Below are positions 8,285-17,587 of a stretch of DNA of 64,000 bases, piece after piece. Both the position numbers and the translations under genes were made by a program. The notes beneath the pieces were generated by a model. That model had not been told where the DNA came from. It saw only the letters and a list, made by a program, of their open reading frames with translations, and searched no databases. Origin of the DNA: Gloeomargarita lithophora Alchichica-D10 (GTDB lineage Bacteria; Cyanobacteriota; Cyanobacteriia; Gloeomargaritales; Gloeomargaritaceae); NCBI RefSeq assembly GCF_001870225.1, contig NZ_CP017675.1, forward strand, positions 1,333,531-1,397,530. Direction: 5' to 3'. Numbering within the stretch: the first letter of the stretch is position 1; each line of letters opens with the position of its first letter.

Positions 8285-9643
8285 TTGGTTGCCCTTCTGC
8301 TGATGAGCAAAATGAGGTTTTGGCGCCTGCATCCGAGGTATTGGTCAATCACCACCCGATTAACCGTGGTGTTGTTGCTCATGGGTTTGGTGCCGATGGG
8401 GGTGTCGGCGGTTTTGAATCTGCGGGCGAGTATCCGGCAATTGGAGTTGCGGGAACATCGGAGCCTGGAACTGTTGGCCATGAGTACGGCGGCACGGTTA
8501 GACCAACTGCTGGTTGACCATCGAGAATCCGTAGTTGCCCTCAGCCTGCTCCCTGGGGTGCAAAAATTTCTCCAAGGGCAGGACAAGCAACCGGTGGATG
8601 AGTACCAACGGATGGTGACGCATTTGCGTACCTTTGAGCAGATTCACTCGGATTTTGACCTGGTGTTTCTGCTGGATCGTAACGGGGTATGCGTGGCCTC
8701 AACCATACCGGCGATGGTGGGGGTGAATTATGCGTTTCGGGAGTACTACCGGGAGGCGATCAAAGGTCAAATTGCCATCTCTGGGGTCATTTTTGGCCGG
8801 GTGACGGCGCAACCGGGGGTATTTGTGAGCGCACCGGTGCGGAATGAGCGAGGACAGATGGTGGGCGTGGCGGCTTTGAAAATTAATATCTCTGTCATTC
8901 AGAAAATTGTAGCGGCGGCGCGGGTGGGTCAGCAGGGGCAGGCCTTTCTCGTGGATAGCCATGGGGTGATCATGGCGCATACCAAACCCGAACTGATTTT
9001 CCATAGCTTGGCGCCCCTGCCCGCAGATGTCCAGGAGCAAATTATCAATACCAGTTTAATTCCCTATCTGACCAGCATCCGTGACCTGGATTTGAGTGTT
9101 TTGGCTGACAATCTAATTCAGGCCAAACAACCGGGTTATATCAAACGGTTTACAGACACGAATGGTCAGGCGACAACCCTGGGCTATGCGCCCCTGGAGG
9201 TGGAATCTTGGGTGATGGCGGTGGCAGAACCTCGGTCCCAATTTTTAAGCCCGATTTGGCAGTTGGCCTGGCAGAATGGGTTACAGTTTGTCCTGGTGTC
9301 GGGGTTGTTGGTTGGTGTGGTGGTTTGGGTGGTGCGGAGCATTAGTCGCCCCCTGCGGTTGCTGTTGATGACGGCGCAGGATTTGGAGCAAGGCACCTAC
9401 GATCAGATGGAGCGGCTCCAGGAAATTAGTGAAAAACCGGACGATATTGGCCGCTTGGCGCGGGGTTTGCTCAAGGCCGCCGTGCAAGTGCAAGCCCGGG
9501 AAGAAAAATTGAAAGCGCAGGTGACCAATCTGGTGATCACCATTGACCACCGCAAAAAGGAAACCCACGTGCAAGAAATCACCGGGTCAGATTATTTCCA
9601 AAGTTTGCAAAACCGCGCGCGCACCTTGCGGGAACGGCGTTAG
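8285..9643 (+). CDS. Cache/HAMP-domain membrane sensor without output domain
   Basis: 452 residues. A first membrane helix (~residues 25-45, TTRLTVVLLLMGLVPMGVSA) precedes a periplasmic double-Cache-like sensor (~50-330) with motifs FDLVFLLDRNGVCVAST, NYAFREYYREA and QGQAFLVDSHGVIMAH. A second helix (~340-360) leads to HAMP (VRSISRPLRLLLMTAQDLEQ) and a C-terminal coiled coil. There is no kinase, cyclase or methyl-accepting domain, so it must pass its signal to a partner. A start after the first few residues (MSKMRF) is possible. Its stop overlaps the stop of the convergent peptidase gene (TTAG at 9640-9643). Ligand unknown. Confidence 0.82.
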   Translation: MVALLLMSKMRFWRLHPRYWSITTRLTVVLLLMGLVPMGVSAVLNLRASIRQLELREHRSLELLAMSTAARLDQLLVDHRESVVALSLLPGVQKFLQGQDKQPVDEYQRMVTHLRTFEQIHSDFDLVFLLDRNGVCVASTIPAMVGVNYAFREYYREAIKGQIAISGVIFGRVTAQPGVFVSAPVRNERGQMVGVAALKINISVIQKIVAAARVGQQGQAFLVDSHGVIMAHTKPELIFHSLAPLPADVQEQIINTSLIPYLTSIRDLDLSVLADNLIQAKQPGYIKRFTDTNGQATTLGYAPLEVESWVMAVAEPRSQFLSPIWQLAWQNGLQFVLVSGLLVGVVVWVVRSISRPLRLLLMTAQDLEQGTYDQMERLQEISEKPDDIGRLARGLLKAAVQVQAREEKLKAQVTNLVITIDHRKKETHVQEITGSDYFQSLQNRARTLRERR

Positions 9644-11001
9644 GAAGCCCGTTGGGAGAAGGTGCGTTCCCGATTTTGTTGGGCATACATTTCCCGCAGC
9701 ACAATCGCCGGGTCAATCCATCGCCCCGCATGGCGCAAACCCCAATGCAGGTGGGGGCCAGTGGTGCGCCCGGTCATCCCCACCCGGCCAATCCGCAGAC
9801 CGGCGGTGACCCATTGCCCTTGGCGAATGCTCAAACCGCTATTGGCATCCAGCAGATAAACCCCCTGGCTATCCTTGGCGGCTCGCCCCCGCAGGTGACA
9901 ATAAATGTGCTCCCATTGCCCCGACTGGACAACGATCCCCGTGCCACAGCCCGCATCGTTGAAAATTTCCACCACCCGGCCATCCCACCAACTGCGGATG
10001 TAGCTTCCTTCCGGGGCGGCCAGGTCAAGGCCGTAGTGGAACCGACCCCAGCGGGGGCCAAAGGGCGAGGTGTAGGTCTGGAAATTTTCCACCGGGAAAG
10101 AACCCAACGCCCAGGATTGGGGTTGCATCTCCGGGCGTAAAATCGCCACCGGCTCCGGGTTGGCGGCAATCCCCCAATGGTCGGGAGCGGTCACCGGACT
10201 GGGCTGGGTGGCGACAACCGGCGGGGTCTGCCCGCCCCGCACCAACATCACGCCCCCCATACGCCCAATTTGTTGCACCTGCACCTGCCACTGGGTTTGC
10301 CCCGGTTGCACCTGGAGCACGATCCGAGTCACGGGCGGTTGATTGGCCACCTGCACCACCCGCATATTTTGTACCCCCAACTGCGTCAACTGGGGCAACG
10401 GCTGGGGCTGATAGCCGGGGGACAAAGCGGTGTTGCCCAGGTCAATCCAAACCTGCCGTCCATCCGCACTGCGTTGCACCCGGGTCGCCCCGGTTTGCCC
10501 CTGGGTTTGCAGAAAAATACCACCCTCTATCGCCCGCACCCCCCGCAGGATGGCACCCGTACCTTGATTTGGTTGATTTTGTAATAATTCCGGTTGCACG
10601 GGAGCCGCCGCCACCACCCCACCGGGCAGTTGCAACCGCCAGCGACCCTGACCCACCGCCTGTACCTGCACCTGTTGTGCCTGCACCGTCTGACCGGGGT
10701 GAAACTCCACCACCACCCGGGTCGTGGTTTCATCAAATTGGGCGACCCGCACCTGGCGCACCTGCCCCCGCTGAAAATTCTGAATTTCTCGACCCACCGG
10801 CCACTGGGTACTCGGCAGGTCAACCACCACCCGGGTGGGTTGCGCCAAAACCTGCACCCTCGGTGCGGCGGTACTCTCCGTCGTTAGTTCGAGTACATGG
10901 GTATCCGGATTAAATTGCCAACGGTTTAACTGGGCGGCTTGGGCGGGAAAGGCCAGTAATAAACATCCCACCGAACCCGGCAGTATCCAGGTAGGTTTCA
11001 T
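9640..11001 (-). CDS. AMIN-domain M23 metallopeptidase (LytM/NlpD-like)
   Basis: 453 residues. Residues 1-22 are a signal peptide (LLLAFPAQA). AMIN-like modules follow (~25-120, RVVVDLPSTQWPVGREIQNF; a second ~170-245), which localise cell-wall enzymes to peptidoglycan or the division site. The C-terminal part (~305-445) is an M23 peptidase with HYGLDLAAPEGS and GPHLHWGLRH, the His/Asp/His zinc ligands. It should cut or regulate cleavage of peptidoglycan cross-bridges in the periplasm. A shorter paralogue of its peptidase domain is at 48505-49053. Stand-alone transcription unit. Confidence 0.9.
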   Translation of the reverse strand: MKPTWILPGSVGCLLLAFPAQAAQLNRWQFNPDTHVLELTTESTAAPRVQVLAQPTRVVVDLPSTQWPVGREIQNFQRGQVRQVRVAQFDETTTRVVVEFHPGQTVQAQQVQVQAVGQGRWRLQLPGGVVAAAPVQPELLQNQPNQGTGAILRGVRAIEGGIFLQTQGQTGATRVQRSADGRQVWIDLGNTALSPGYQPQPLPQLTQLGVQNMRVVQVANQPPVTRIVLQVQPGQTQWQVQVQQIGRMGGVMLVRGGQTPPVVATQPSPVTAPDHWGIAANPEPVAILRPEMQPQSWALGSFPVENFQTYTSPFGPRWGRFHYGLDLAAPEGSYIRSWWDGRVVEIFNDAGCGTGIVVQSGQWEHIYCHLRGRAAKDSQGVYLLDANSGLSIRQGQWVTAGLRIGRVGMTGRTTGPHLHWGLRHAGRWIDPAIVLREMYAQQNRERTFSQRAS

Positions 11002-11139
11002 AAAAAAGTTATCCCCCTATCGCTGAGAAGCTGGGCGGCTGAGGGTGAGAAGCTTTTGCGAACAAATGTTGCCTCTAACAATAACATAATTCGTCAAGCC
11101 AGGCAACCCTGCGCCGGGGTAGAGGGAATTCTGGGTTGG

Positions 11140-11619
11140 TTATGGTTTGTTAAAAATGATTGGTGAAACATGGCAATCCGAGATGGCTATCGGTTCGGCA
11201 AATATCTGCGCTTTTGAAAAGGGGCATGATGGGGGAAGTTGTGCCGGGTCGAGGGGGGTTTCCCGGTTGACCAAGTTCAGACCATCTCGATAACCTTTCT
11301 GGATGGCTTCGGCAAGATAGGGTTGGAGACTGGGATTTTCCTCCAGATGTTCTTGGATGCGTTCCCTTTGTTCTTGAATGGTCGCTTGCCAGCTTTTAGA
11401 ACGGGCTGAGGGTTGGTATGTCCATTTCAGGAGATGACCGAGCAAAATTCCCAGGCGGTGCCGCAGTTCTCGCTTTTGCTGTTTCCCCAAGGATGCGATT
11501 TCCTCGCACAGATGGTCAATGTCGAGTAGATGAAATTGCTCCGTGCGTAGATAGGCCACCTGGGTCTGAGTCCAAGCATAAAAGTCCCGGTCATAATCAG
11601 TGGTGGCCTGCGGCTCCAT
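11140..11619 (-). CDS. DUF29-family protein
   Basis: 159 residues. The start (TTDYDRDFYAWTQTQVAYLR) and the segment HLCEEIASLGKQQKRELRHR are the hallmark of the DUF29 family, small helical proteins that are abundant in cyanobacteria and have no known role. The helical middle (LLGHLLKWTYQPSARSKSW) is also family-typical. It is a single gene between the peptidase and the LpxB-like gene, divergent from the latter by 66 bases. Confidence 0.9.
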   Translation of the reverse strand: MEPQATTDYDRDFYAWTQTQVAYLRTEQFHLLDIDHLCEEIASLGKQQKRELRHRLGILLGHLLKWTYQPSARSKSWQATIQEQRERIQEHLEENPSLQPYLAEAIQKGYRDGLNLVNRETPLDPAQLPPSCPFSKAQIFAEPIAISDCHVSPIIFNKP

Positions 11620-11685
11620 GGGGGAGATTCTGCGGTAATATCAGTCCATTCCTAATCATAATTTATTTACCCTGTCTCCACATCC

Positions 11686-12882
11686 ATGCGGTTATTGTGT
11701 TTGAGTAATGGGCACGGGGAAGACCGGATCGCCGGGACGATTTTGGCGGCCTTACAGCGGGAACAGCCCCCCCCGACCCTGCGGGCTTTGCCCTTGGTGG
11801 GTACGGGGCACACCTACCGGCAGATGGGAGTTCCTTTGGTGGGGCCAGCTCGGAATTTGCCTTCGGGGGGTTTTTTACAAACCGGGTTGGCGCAGGATGT
11901 GCGGGCGGGGTTGTGGGGTTTGGTGGGGCAACAGCGGCGGGCGGTGCGGGAGTGGGCGCAGACGGCACCCCGGGGGCTGGTTTTGGCGGTGGGGGATGTT
12001 TGGCCCTTGTGGTTGGCCTGGCAGAGTGGCCGGTCGTTTATTTTTGTCGCTACAGCCAAATCGGAATACCATCTCCGGGACGAAAAGGGGCGATTGCCCA
12101 AAACCCACGGGTTGGAGGGGTGGGCGGGTTCGGTGTTTTATCCCTGGGAACGCTGGTTGATGGGGCGGTCGGTGGCGACTTTTCCCCGGGATGAGTTGAC
12201 AACGATCTGGTTAAAACGCTGGCGATTGCCGGTGACCTGGGTGGGCAATCCCATGATGGATGCCCTGGAAGCACCGGGGCAACTGCATATTCCGGGATTT
12301 AGCGAGGCGATGGTAATTGTGTTAATGCCGGGTTCCCGTGCCCCGGAAGCCTACCGGAATTGGGAATTGATCCTCAAGGCACTGCCGGGGGTGATCGAGA
12401 GCTTGAGTGCCCCGCAGATTTTGTTTTTGGCGGCGATTGCGCCGGGATTAGACCGCACCCAAATTGAGGCGACCCTGCAAAAGTATCGCTGGCCGACCTT
12501 TCCGGGGGTGGGGTTTGGCTACGACCAGGTGGGGCTGGTGGTCACCCAGGCGCATTTTAATGATTGTTTGCATTTGGCTCATGCGGGGATTGCCCTGGCG
12601 GGGACGGCGACGGAACAGTTGGTGGGGTTGGGCAAGCCGGTGGTCAGTTTTCCGGGGGGCGGTCCCCAGTACACCCGCCATTTTGCCCGTTACCAACAGC
12701 GGTTACTTGGTCCTTCTATGCGGTTGGTGGATAAGCCAGAAGCGGTGGGGCTGGTATTGCAAGAAATCCTGACCGACCCGGATGAGTTGAATTTCATCGC
12801 TCGCAACGGTCGCCAACGCCTGGGGACAGCGGGTGCCAGTGTTACCATTGCCCGGTTAATTGGGCAATACCTGGGGCGTTAG
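11686..12882 (+). CDS. Lipid-A-disaccharide synthase-related glycosyltransferase
   Basis: 398 residues. The start MRLLCLSNGHGEDRIAGTIL carries the SNGHGED motif of the LpxB-related family (TIGR03492 type) common in cyanobacteria and plastids. The C-terminal half has a GT-B donor-site pattern (MPGSRAPEAYRNW, GTATEQLVGLGKPVVSFPGG). True LpxB joins two acylated glucosamines; whether this relative does so is not known. Start ATG 11686 is adopted because the motif begins immediately. Confidence 0.82.
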   Translation: MRLLCLSNGHGEDRIAGTILAALQREQPPPTLRALPLVGTGHTYRQMGVPLVGPARNLPSGGFLQTGLAQDVRAGLWGLVGQQRRAVREWAQTAPRGLVLAVGDVWPLWLAWQSGRSFIFVATAKSEYHLRDEKGRLPKTHGLEGWAGSVFYPWERWLMGRSVATFPRDELTTIWLKRWRLPVTWVGNPMMDALEAPGQLHIPGFSEAMVIVLMPGSRAPEAYRNWELILKALPGVIESLSAPQILFLAAIAPGLDRTQIEATLQKYRWPTFPGVGFGYDQVGLVVTQAHFNDCLHLAHAGIALAGTATEQLVGLGKPVVSFPGGGPQYTRHFARYQQRLLGPSMRLVDKPEAVGLVLQEILTDPDELNFIARNGRQRLGTAGASVTIARLIGQYLGR

Positions 12883-12894
12883 GGGCGAAAGTAT

Positions 12895-13041
12895 CGTAAT
12901 CCTAATCTGATTACAAAATCATAATGGTAATATCACGATTTACGTTAGCCTGCGTGCCGTAGGCATACAGAAGTTCCGCAGAACCATTGACAGGGGTAGT
13001 GTCCGGCGATCTGTAATTTTTAATAGGGTAGCGGTGCCCTT
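12895..13041. repeat. Degraded A/C-type element
   Basis: Contains TATCACGATTTACGTTAGCC and TGCGTGCCGTAGGCATACAG, as in the left half of the long A copies, and ends near TAGCGGTGCCCT, which resembles a C-type end. The core is decayed (GACAGGGGTAGTGTCCGGCG). Confidence 0.6.
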
Positions 13042-13079
13042 TACAATAAATGCTAAATCTTAAAATTGTAAAGTGAGCA

Positions 13080-13358
13080 ATGAGTACTACAGATAACCCC
13101 CAGATGGATGATGGTTCGGTAAGCGACTTGGCATCTGTGGCGGAGTTACAGAACCAGCTTAATAACCTACTCAAACAACTATCCCCTGAGCGGCTCCAGG
13201 TGCTGACTGATTTTGCCGCTTACTTGGCAAATGCTGAAAGCGAAACTGCGACCCAAGAACTTTTGGCAATTCCTGGATTATTAGAGCGAGTCAAGCAAAA
13301 TCAAGCAACCCCTAAAGCCGAGTACACCCGTTGGAGAACCCTTCGCTCCGATGTATGA
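13080..13358 (+). CDS. Antitoxin of a RelE-type module
   Basis: 92 residues, acidic in the first third and helical. The stretch LNNLLKQLSPERLQVLTDFA followed by AYLANAES resembles small cyanobacterial antitoxins of the DUF2281-like kind; the C-terminal tail (PKAEYTRWRTLRSDV) would wrap the toxin. Its last eight bases overlap the toxin start, so the two are translationally coupled. It should bind and neutralise the toxin and probably repress its own promoter. No clear operator was seen in the element-derived upstream DNA. The family is inferred from size and partner. Confidence 0.72.
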   Translation: MSTTDNPQMDDGSVSDLASVAELQNQLNNLLKQLSPERLQVLTDFAAYLANAESETATQELLAIPGLLERVKQNQATPKAEYTRWRTLRSDV

Positions 13359-13614
13359 AGTTCTTCTCCATCCCGATGCCCAAAAAGTTTATATTAACGC
13401 CGATCAAGCCTTAGCGAAAAAAATTGCTCGATGTTTGCAACAGCTAGAACAAACTCCCCGTTCACACCCTAATATCAAAGCTCTCAAGGGAGATTATGCA
13501 GGCTACTATCGCTACCGTTCTGGGGACTACAGGGTGATCTATGCCATAGATGATAAATTGGTTCAGGTGTTGGTTGTGGCGATCGCCCATCGCAGTACAG
13601 CCTATGAAACATAG
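13351..13614 (+). CDS. RelE/ParE-family toxin
   Basis: 87 residues with the full family plan: N-terminal strand and helices (YEVLLHPDAQKVYINADQAL), then IKALKGDYAGYYRYRSGDYR and VIYAIDDKLVQVLVVAIAHR. RelE toxins cleave mRNA on the ribosome; ParE relatives act on gyrase, and the sequence alone does not decide. The stop TAG (13612-13614) coincides with the TA target of an A-type element: the insertion split the stop codon and recreated it, so the protein is unchanged. Confidence 0.87.
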   Translation: MYEVLLHPDAQKVYINADQALAKKIARCLQQLEQTPRSHPNIKALKGDYAGYYRYRSGDYRVIYAIDDKLVQVLVVAIAHRSTAYET

Positions 13615-13710
13615 AGCAATCCTAACTGAGTTTGGAACAGTGGTCGCAGGGGCGCCGCCCCCGTACTTGGTTCTTCTGAATATTTGTTCGCCAATCGGGT
13701 GGGATTGCTA
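13614..13710. mobile_element. A-type miniature element (97 bp) in the relE stop codon
   Basis: Left end GAGCAATCCTA (one change from TAGCAATCCTA), right end GTGGGATTGCTA, TA at 13612-13613 and 13711-13712. It has the same length as the copies at 126 and 61356. The remaining DNA to 13853 has no recognisable gene. Confidence 0.8.
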
Positions 13711-13853
13711 TAGAGACAAATTGACCGGTCTGGTTACGACCTAGAAACACTGCATAACAAGTCCCTCATAGCGGACGGAACAGAAATCTGGGCTGTGTCG
13801 TAAAGTTATTTACAGTTGTTGAACGGGAGCGGTTTGCCAAATACCAGCAGGGT

Positions 13854-14276
13854 TTAAGGACAAATCTGCCCTGTCCAAAGTTGGGGATTGGGGGTGCGGC
13901 GACAGCGGTTTTGGCGACCAGCGGCCACCAGCACCCACCGGTCTTGGCGCAACCGCATTTCCAGACGATAACGCAGGGCGGCCACCGAGTCATCGGCCAG
14001 GCCATTGACCGTCAATTCCACCACCGCCCGTTCGGGACTGACATAGTTCACGGTCAGGGTTTCGGAACGCAGTCCTTCGGGAAATGCCCCTTCCCGTTTC
14101 CCCAAGGTGCGAATCGCTAGCAACAAGGGGTTGGGGTCGCTTTCGTTGCGAAATGGGGCAATATCCACCGGGGCATAGGTGCGGGGAATGGCCTGGACAA
14201 CCGGGGGTACGGTCAATCCCAGCCATAACCAGCCCAGTAGAAAAACCCAGCGATACAGATGGGGGCGAAATTTCAT
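13854..14276 (-). CDS. Secreted protein of unknown function
   Basis: 140 residues. Residues 1-29 (FLLGWLWLGLTVPPVVQA) are a signal peptide. The mature part starts IPRTYAPVDIAPFRNESDPN and contains LTVNYVSPERAVVELTVNGL and LRYRLEMRLRQDRWVLVAAG, alternating strands of a small beta domain. The terminal QNRCRRTPNP leads to TGQICP, and the two Cys could form a disulfide outside the membrane. I do not recognise a named family. It is divergent from the kinase gene at 14420. Confidence 0.7.
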   Translation of the reverse strand: MKFRPHLYRWVFLLGWLWLGLTVPPVVQAIPRTYAPVDIAPFRNESDPNPLLLAIRTLGKREGAFPEGLRSETLTVNYVSPERAVVELTVNGLADDSVAALRYRLEMRLRQDRWVLVAAGRQNRCRRTPNPQLWTGQICP

Positions 14277-14419
14277 CTCGGTAGGGCAATAACAATCTGC
14301 AAGGGCTGACGTTCCCCAATTTTAGGGGGTTCCGGGTGGGGCGAGGGAAATCTGACTAGAATACAGTTAATCTGGTTCCATCCCCCCTATTATTTCTTGG
14401 AGCAATAGGCTCACAATTC

Positions 14420-15781
14420 ATGGACTTGTATTGTACCCGCCCTGGCTGTCCTAGCCCGCTCAATCGGGTGGATATTGACGAGGAACAACTCCGCAGTATC
14501 TCACAAATCCATTGCCGTGCTTGTCAGATGCCCTTGATTTTGGCCGGGGCTTATCTGCCGATTAAACCCCTCGGCCAAGGGGGTTTTGGGGCGACCTTCC
14601 TCGCCGTTGACCGCTATTTACCCAATATGGAACATTGTGTGGTCAAACACTTTCGCCCGGAGGGCATGAATGAGGAAGAAATTGTCATGGCGCGGCGGTT
14701 ATTCACTCGCGAAGCCACGGTATTACAAAAAGTGGGCAATGACCACGATGCTATCCCGGATTTATACGCTTATTTCCCGATGGAGGTTACCAAATTGGGT
14801 CAGTCCCACCAGACCCAAGAGCATTTTTATCTGGTGCAGGAATATATTGACGGGGAAGATTTAGAACATGAATTACAACGGTTAGGGGCCTACGATGAGG
14901 GGAAAGTGATTGAGTTGTTAAAATCCCTTTTGCCGATTTTGGAATTTGTCCACGGGCGCAACATTATCCATCGGGATATTAAACCGGCGAATATCATGCG
15001 CCATCGCCAGGGCAAAATTTACCTGCTGGATTTTGGGGCGGTGCGGGATTTGTTTAGCACCTCCAAGTGGACAACGGTGGGCACCACGGGCTATGCGGCT
15101 CCAGAGCAATATCACGGCGGCGATGTGTATCCTTCCACGGATTTGTATGGGTTGGGGGTGACCTGTTTGCGGTTGTTGACCGGCTTGCCCCCGGAGGACC
15201 TCTACGATGCCTACCAGGGGGTGTGGAAGTGGCAGGATCGGGTGCGGCTCAGTCGTGAAACCAGCCAAATTTTGGATCGCATGGTGCGCTTGGTGGTGCA
15301 GGAGCGGTTTAAGAGTGCGAATGATGTGCTGGCAGAATTGCATGGTCTGCCCCGCCGGGTGCAACTGCCGCCGAGTTCTAAGCCTTTGCGCCCTGCCCTG
15401 GCTCCCCAGGCAACACCGATGCCGGTGGTCACCCCGTTACCTTTACCTTTAGCCCAACCCACGCCTGGGGTCTTGCTGGGGCAGATTTTTTTGATTGCGG
15501 CGGAAGTTGGCCTCTGGGTGATGGTCGCCGTGGTGAAACTGGCGGCACCGGTGGGGGTGAGTTTACTTTTGGGGGCACTCCTGGGCGGGTGGGTCTGGTT
15601 TTGGGGGCGGACATGGTTGCGGGTTCCCTGGCTGGCGGGGCTGTGGTTGGCAAGTTTTATCCTGCTGGTGGGGCTATTGCCGGGGGCGGGGCTACGTTTG
15701 GGCTTGGGGTCTTTGACCCTGGGCTTGATCACCCTGGGTATCGTCACCCTGGGGCAATGGTTGCGCCAATCCCTGCGGTAA
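14420..15781 (+). CDS. Membrane-anchored Ser/Thr protein kinase with zinc-ribbon N-terminus
   Basis: 453 residues. Residues 1-40 hold four Cys (CTRPGCPSPLN, CRACQMPL), a short zinc-ribbon often seen before cyanobacterial Hanks-type kinases. The kinase domain (~46-310) has a glycine loop LGQGGFGATF, Lys in VVKHF, catalytic loop HRDIKPANIM, DFG (LLDFGAVRDL) and the APE region (GYAAPEQ). After a Pro-rich linker come about four hydrophobic segments (~350-450), placing the kinase on the membrane with no external domain. It phosphorylates unknown proteins. The photoreceptor gene follows 67 bases on, same strand. Confidence 0.93.
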   Translation: MDLYCTRPGCPSPLNRVDIDEEQLRSISQIHCRACQMPLILAGAYLPIKPLGQGGFGATFLAVDRYLPNMEHCVVKHFRPEGMNEEEIVMARRLFTREATVLQKVGNDHDAIPDLYAYFPMEVTKLGQSHQTQEHFYLVQEYIDGEDLEHELQRLGAYDEGKVIELLKSLLPILEFVHGRNIIHRDIKPANIMRHRQGKIYLLDFGAVRDLFSTSKWTTVGTTGYAAPEQYHGGDVYPSTDLYGLGVTCLRLLTGLPPEDLYDAYQGVWKWQDRVRLSRETSQILDRMVRLVVQERFKSANDVLAELHGLPRRVQLPPSSKPLRPALAPQATPMPVVTPLPLPLAQPTPGVLLGQIFLIAAEVGLWVMVAVVKLAAPVGVSLLLGALLGGWVWFWGRTWLRVPWLAGLWLASFILLVGLLPGAGLRLGLGSLTLGLITLGIVTLGQWLRQSLR

Positions 15782-15848
15782 CCGGCTGACAAAATTACCT
15801 ATCCCCAAAATTACTTATCCTAAAGATGGATCGTTTATGGGGTGGGTT

Positions 15849-16286
15849 ATGGGTTTGTATCGGATGACTTATATCAGTCGGGCGGTGCCGGGTTTGGGGT
15901 ACAACGATTTGCGGGACATCATGGGCAAATCCGAGGTGAATAATAGCCATGTGGGACTCACCGGGCTGTTGTGTTTTGGCAATAGCATTTTTTTGCAAAT
16001 TTTGGAGGGCAGTCGTCAAGCCATCAGCCATACCTACCACCGGATTTTGCAAGACCCCCGCCACCACAGTGCGGAAATCATCGCCTTTGACCCGGTACTC
16101 CAGCGGGAATTTGTCCAGTGGTCTATGAAATTGGTGCAAATTGATGAGGATAGCCCGGAAAAAATGCGCCGCCTGTATCTTAAATACTCCGGCGAGGTGG
16201 CCTTCATGCCGGAAACCATGACCCCGGCGCAATGCCTACAATTTATGATTGACATTGACCCCGCCCGCAGTGGGGTTAAAGTCTGA
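15849..16286 (+). CDS. pixD: BLUF blue-light photoreceptor (PixD-like)
   Basis: 145 residues from ATG 15849 (MGLYRMTYIS), which aligns with known PixD starts; a further ATG lies 12 bases upstream. Flavin-site residues are present: Tyr8, Asn in EVNNSHVGLTGLLCF, and Gln in IFLQILEG, whose hydrogen-bond switch senses light. The C-terminal helices (FVQWSMKLVQ, LKYSG) match the PixD group, in which the decamer with a PixE-type PATAN response regulator controls phototaxis. No PixE is in the window. Convergent with thrC, two bases between stop codons. Confidence 0.92.
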   Translation: MGLYRMTYISRAVPGLGYNDLRDIMGKSEVNNSHVGLTGLLCFGNSIFLQILEGSRQAISHTYHRILQDPRHHSAEIIAFDPVLQREFVQWSMKLVQIDEDSPEKMRRLYLKYSGEVAFMPETMTPAQCLQFMIDIDPARSGVKV

Positions 16287-16288
16287 CG

Positions 16289-17587
16289 CTAAACCAAAAC
16301 CTCCTGCCATTCCAACCGTTCTAGGGTTTGGGAACGTTCCCACGCCCGGGCGAAACTGCCCAACTGCGGCTCGATGGTCAATGGCTCCCCAATCGCCCCC
16401 TGGACGGCTTCCTGGGTTTTTAGGCCGTTACCGGTGATATACACCACGGTCAGGGCATCCGGGTCAATGTGGCCGTTTTTCGCCAATTTTTCTAATACCG
16501 CCACCGTCGTCCCGCCCGCCGTTTCGGTAAAAATCCCCTCGGTTTCCGCCAAAATTTGAATGCCAGCGATAATTTCCGGGTCACTGACGGCGGCAATTTG
16601 CCCCCCGGTTTTCCGGGCTAAATCTAAAGCATACACCCCATCGGCGGGATTACCAATGGCGATGGACTTGGCAATGGTGTGGGGTTTCACCGGGGCAATA
16701 AAGTCCCGCCCCTCCGCAAACGCCTGGGCAATCGGGGCGCACCCCTGGGCTTGGGCACCGTGGCACTGCACCGGTTTATCCGCCACCAAACCCGCCTGGA
16801 CAAACTCCCGGAAGCCCTTGTGAATCTTGGTAAACAGGGAACCGCTCGCCAGGGGAGCGACAATACAATCCGGCAATTGCCAGCCCAACTGCTCCGCCAC
16901 CTCAAAGCCCAGGGTTTTAGAACCTTCAGAATAATAGGGACGCAAATTGATATTCACAAACCCCCAGCCCTGGCTATTGGCCACCTCAGAACAAAGCCGG
17001 TTCACCTGGTCATAGTTGCCCTTCACCGCCATCACCGTGGGGCGATAAACCAACGTGCCCAGGATTTTCCCCGCTTCCAAATCCGCCGGGATAAATACAC
17101 AACACTCCAGCCCCGCATGGGCCGCAATCGCCGCCGTGGAATTCGCCAGATTGCCCGTGCTGGCACAACCCACCGTGGTAAAGCCCAATTCCTTGGCACG
17201 GGTCAAGGCCACGGATACCACCCGGTCTTTGAAACTGAGGGTGGGCATATTCACCGCATCGTTTTTGATCCACAAATTCCGTAACCCCAGCCTCCGCCCC
17301 AACCGCTCCGCCCGGATCAAGGGAGTCATGCCCGTCCCCAGGTCAATGGGTTGCTCGCTTTCCACCGGCAAAAACGCCCGATACCGCCAGATGGAATGGG
17401 GTCCCCGCTCAATGGTTTCCCGGGTCACCTGCGCCCGAATCGCAGCCAAATCGTACTTCACCTCCAAAGGCCCGAAGCACAATTCACACACGTGCATCGC
17501 CGCCAAGGGGTATTGCGCCCCACATTCTTTGCATTGCAGATGGGAAAGGGTTGCGGTCGGGGTTGAGGTGGCCACCATCACATTCAT
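16289..17587 (-). CDS. thrC: Threonine synthase
   Basis: 432 residues. The N-terminus has a zinc-ribbon-like set (CKECGAQYP, CELCFGPLEV) seen in the plant/cyanobacterial type. The PLP lysine is in PTLSFKDRVVSVAL (~residue 120), and the phosphate loop is ASTGNLANSTAA. The enzyme converts O-phosphohomoserine to threonine, the last step of the pathway. Two nearby Met codons exist at the start (MNVMVATSTP). Upstream DNA to 17969 contains a C-type element and no obvious leader or riboswitch. Confidence 0.95.
   Translation of the reverse strand: MNVMVATSTPTATLSHLQCKECGAQYPLAAMHVCELCFGPLEVKYDLAAIRAQVTRETIERGPHSIWRYRAFLPVESEQPIDLGTGMTPLIRAERLGRRLGLRNLWIKNDAVNMPTLSFKDRVVSVALTRAKELGFTTVGCASTGNLANSTAAIAAHAGLECCVFIPADLEAGKILGTLVYRPTVMAVKGNYDQVNRLCSEVANSQGWGFVNINLRPYYSEGSKTLGFEVAEQLGWQLPDCIVAPLASGSLFTKIHKGFREFVQAGLVADKPVQCHGAQAQGCAPIAQAFAEGRDFIAPVKPHTIAKSIAIGNPADGVYALDLARKTGGQIAAVSDPEIIAGIQILAETEGIFTETAGGTTVAVLEKLAKNGHIDPDALTVVYITGNGLKTQEAVQGAIGEPLTIEPQLGSFARAWERSQTLERLEWQEVLV

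Noticed and set aside
13570-13600. HIP1-type octamer GCGATCGC as a lineage marker
   Set aside because: I noticed only one clear copy, so it supports no statement about HIP1 abundance.
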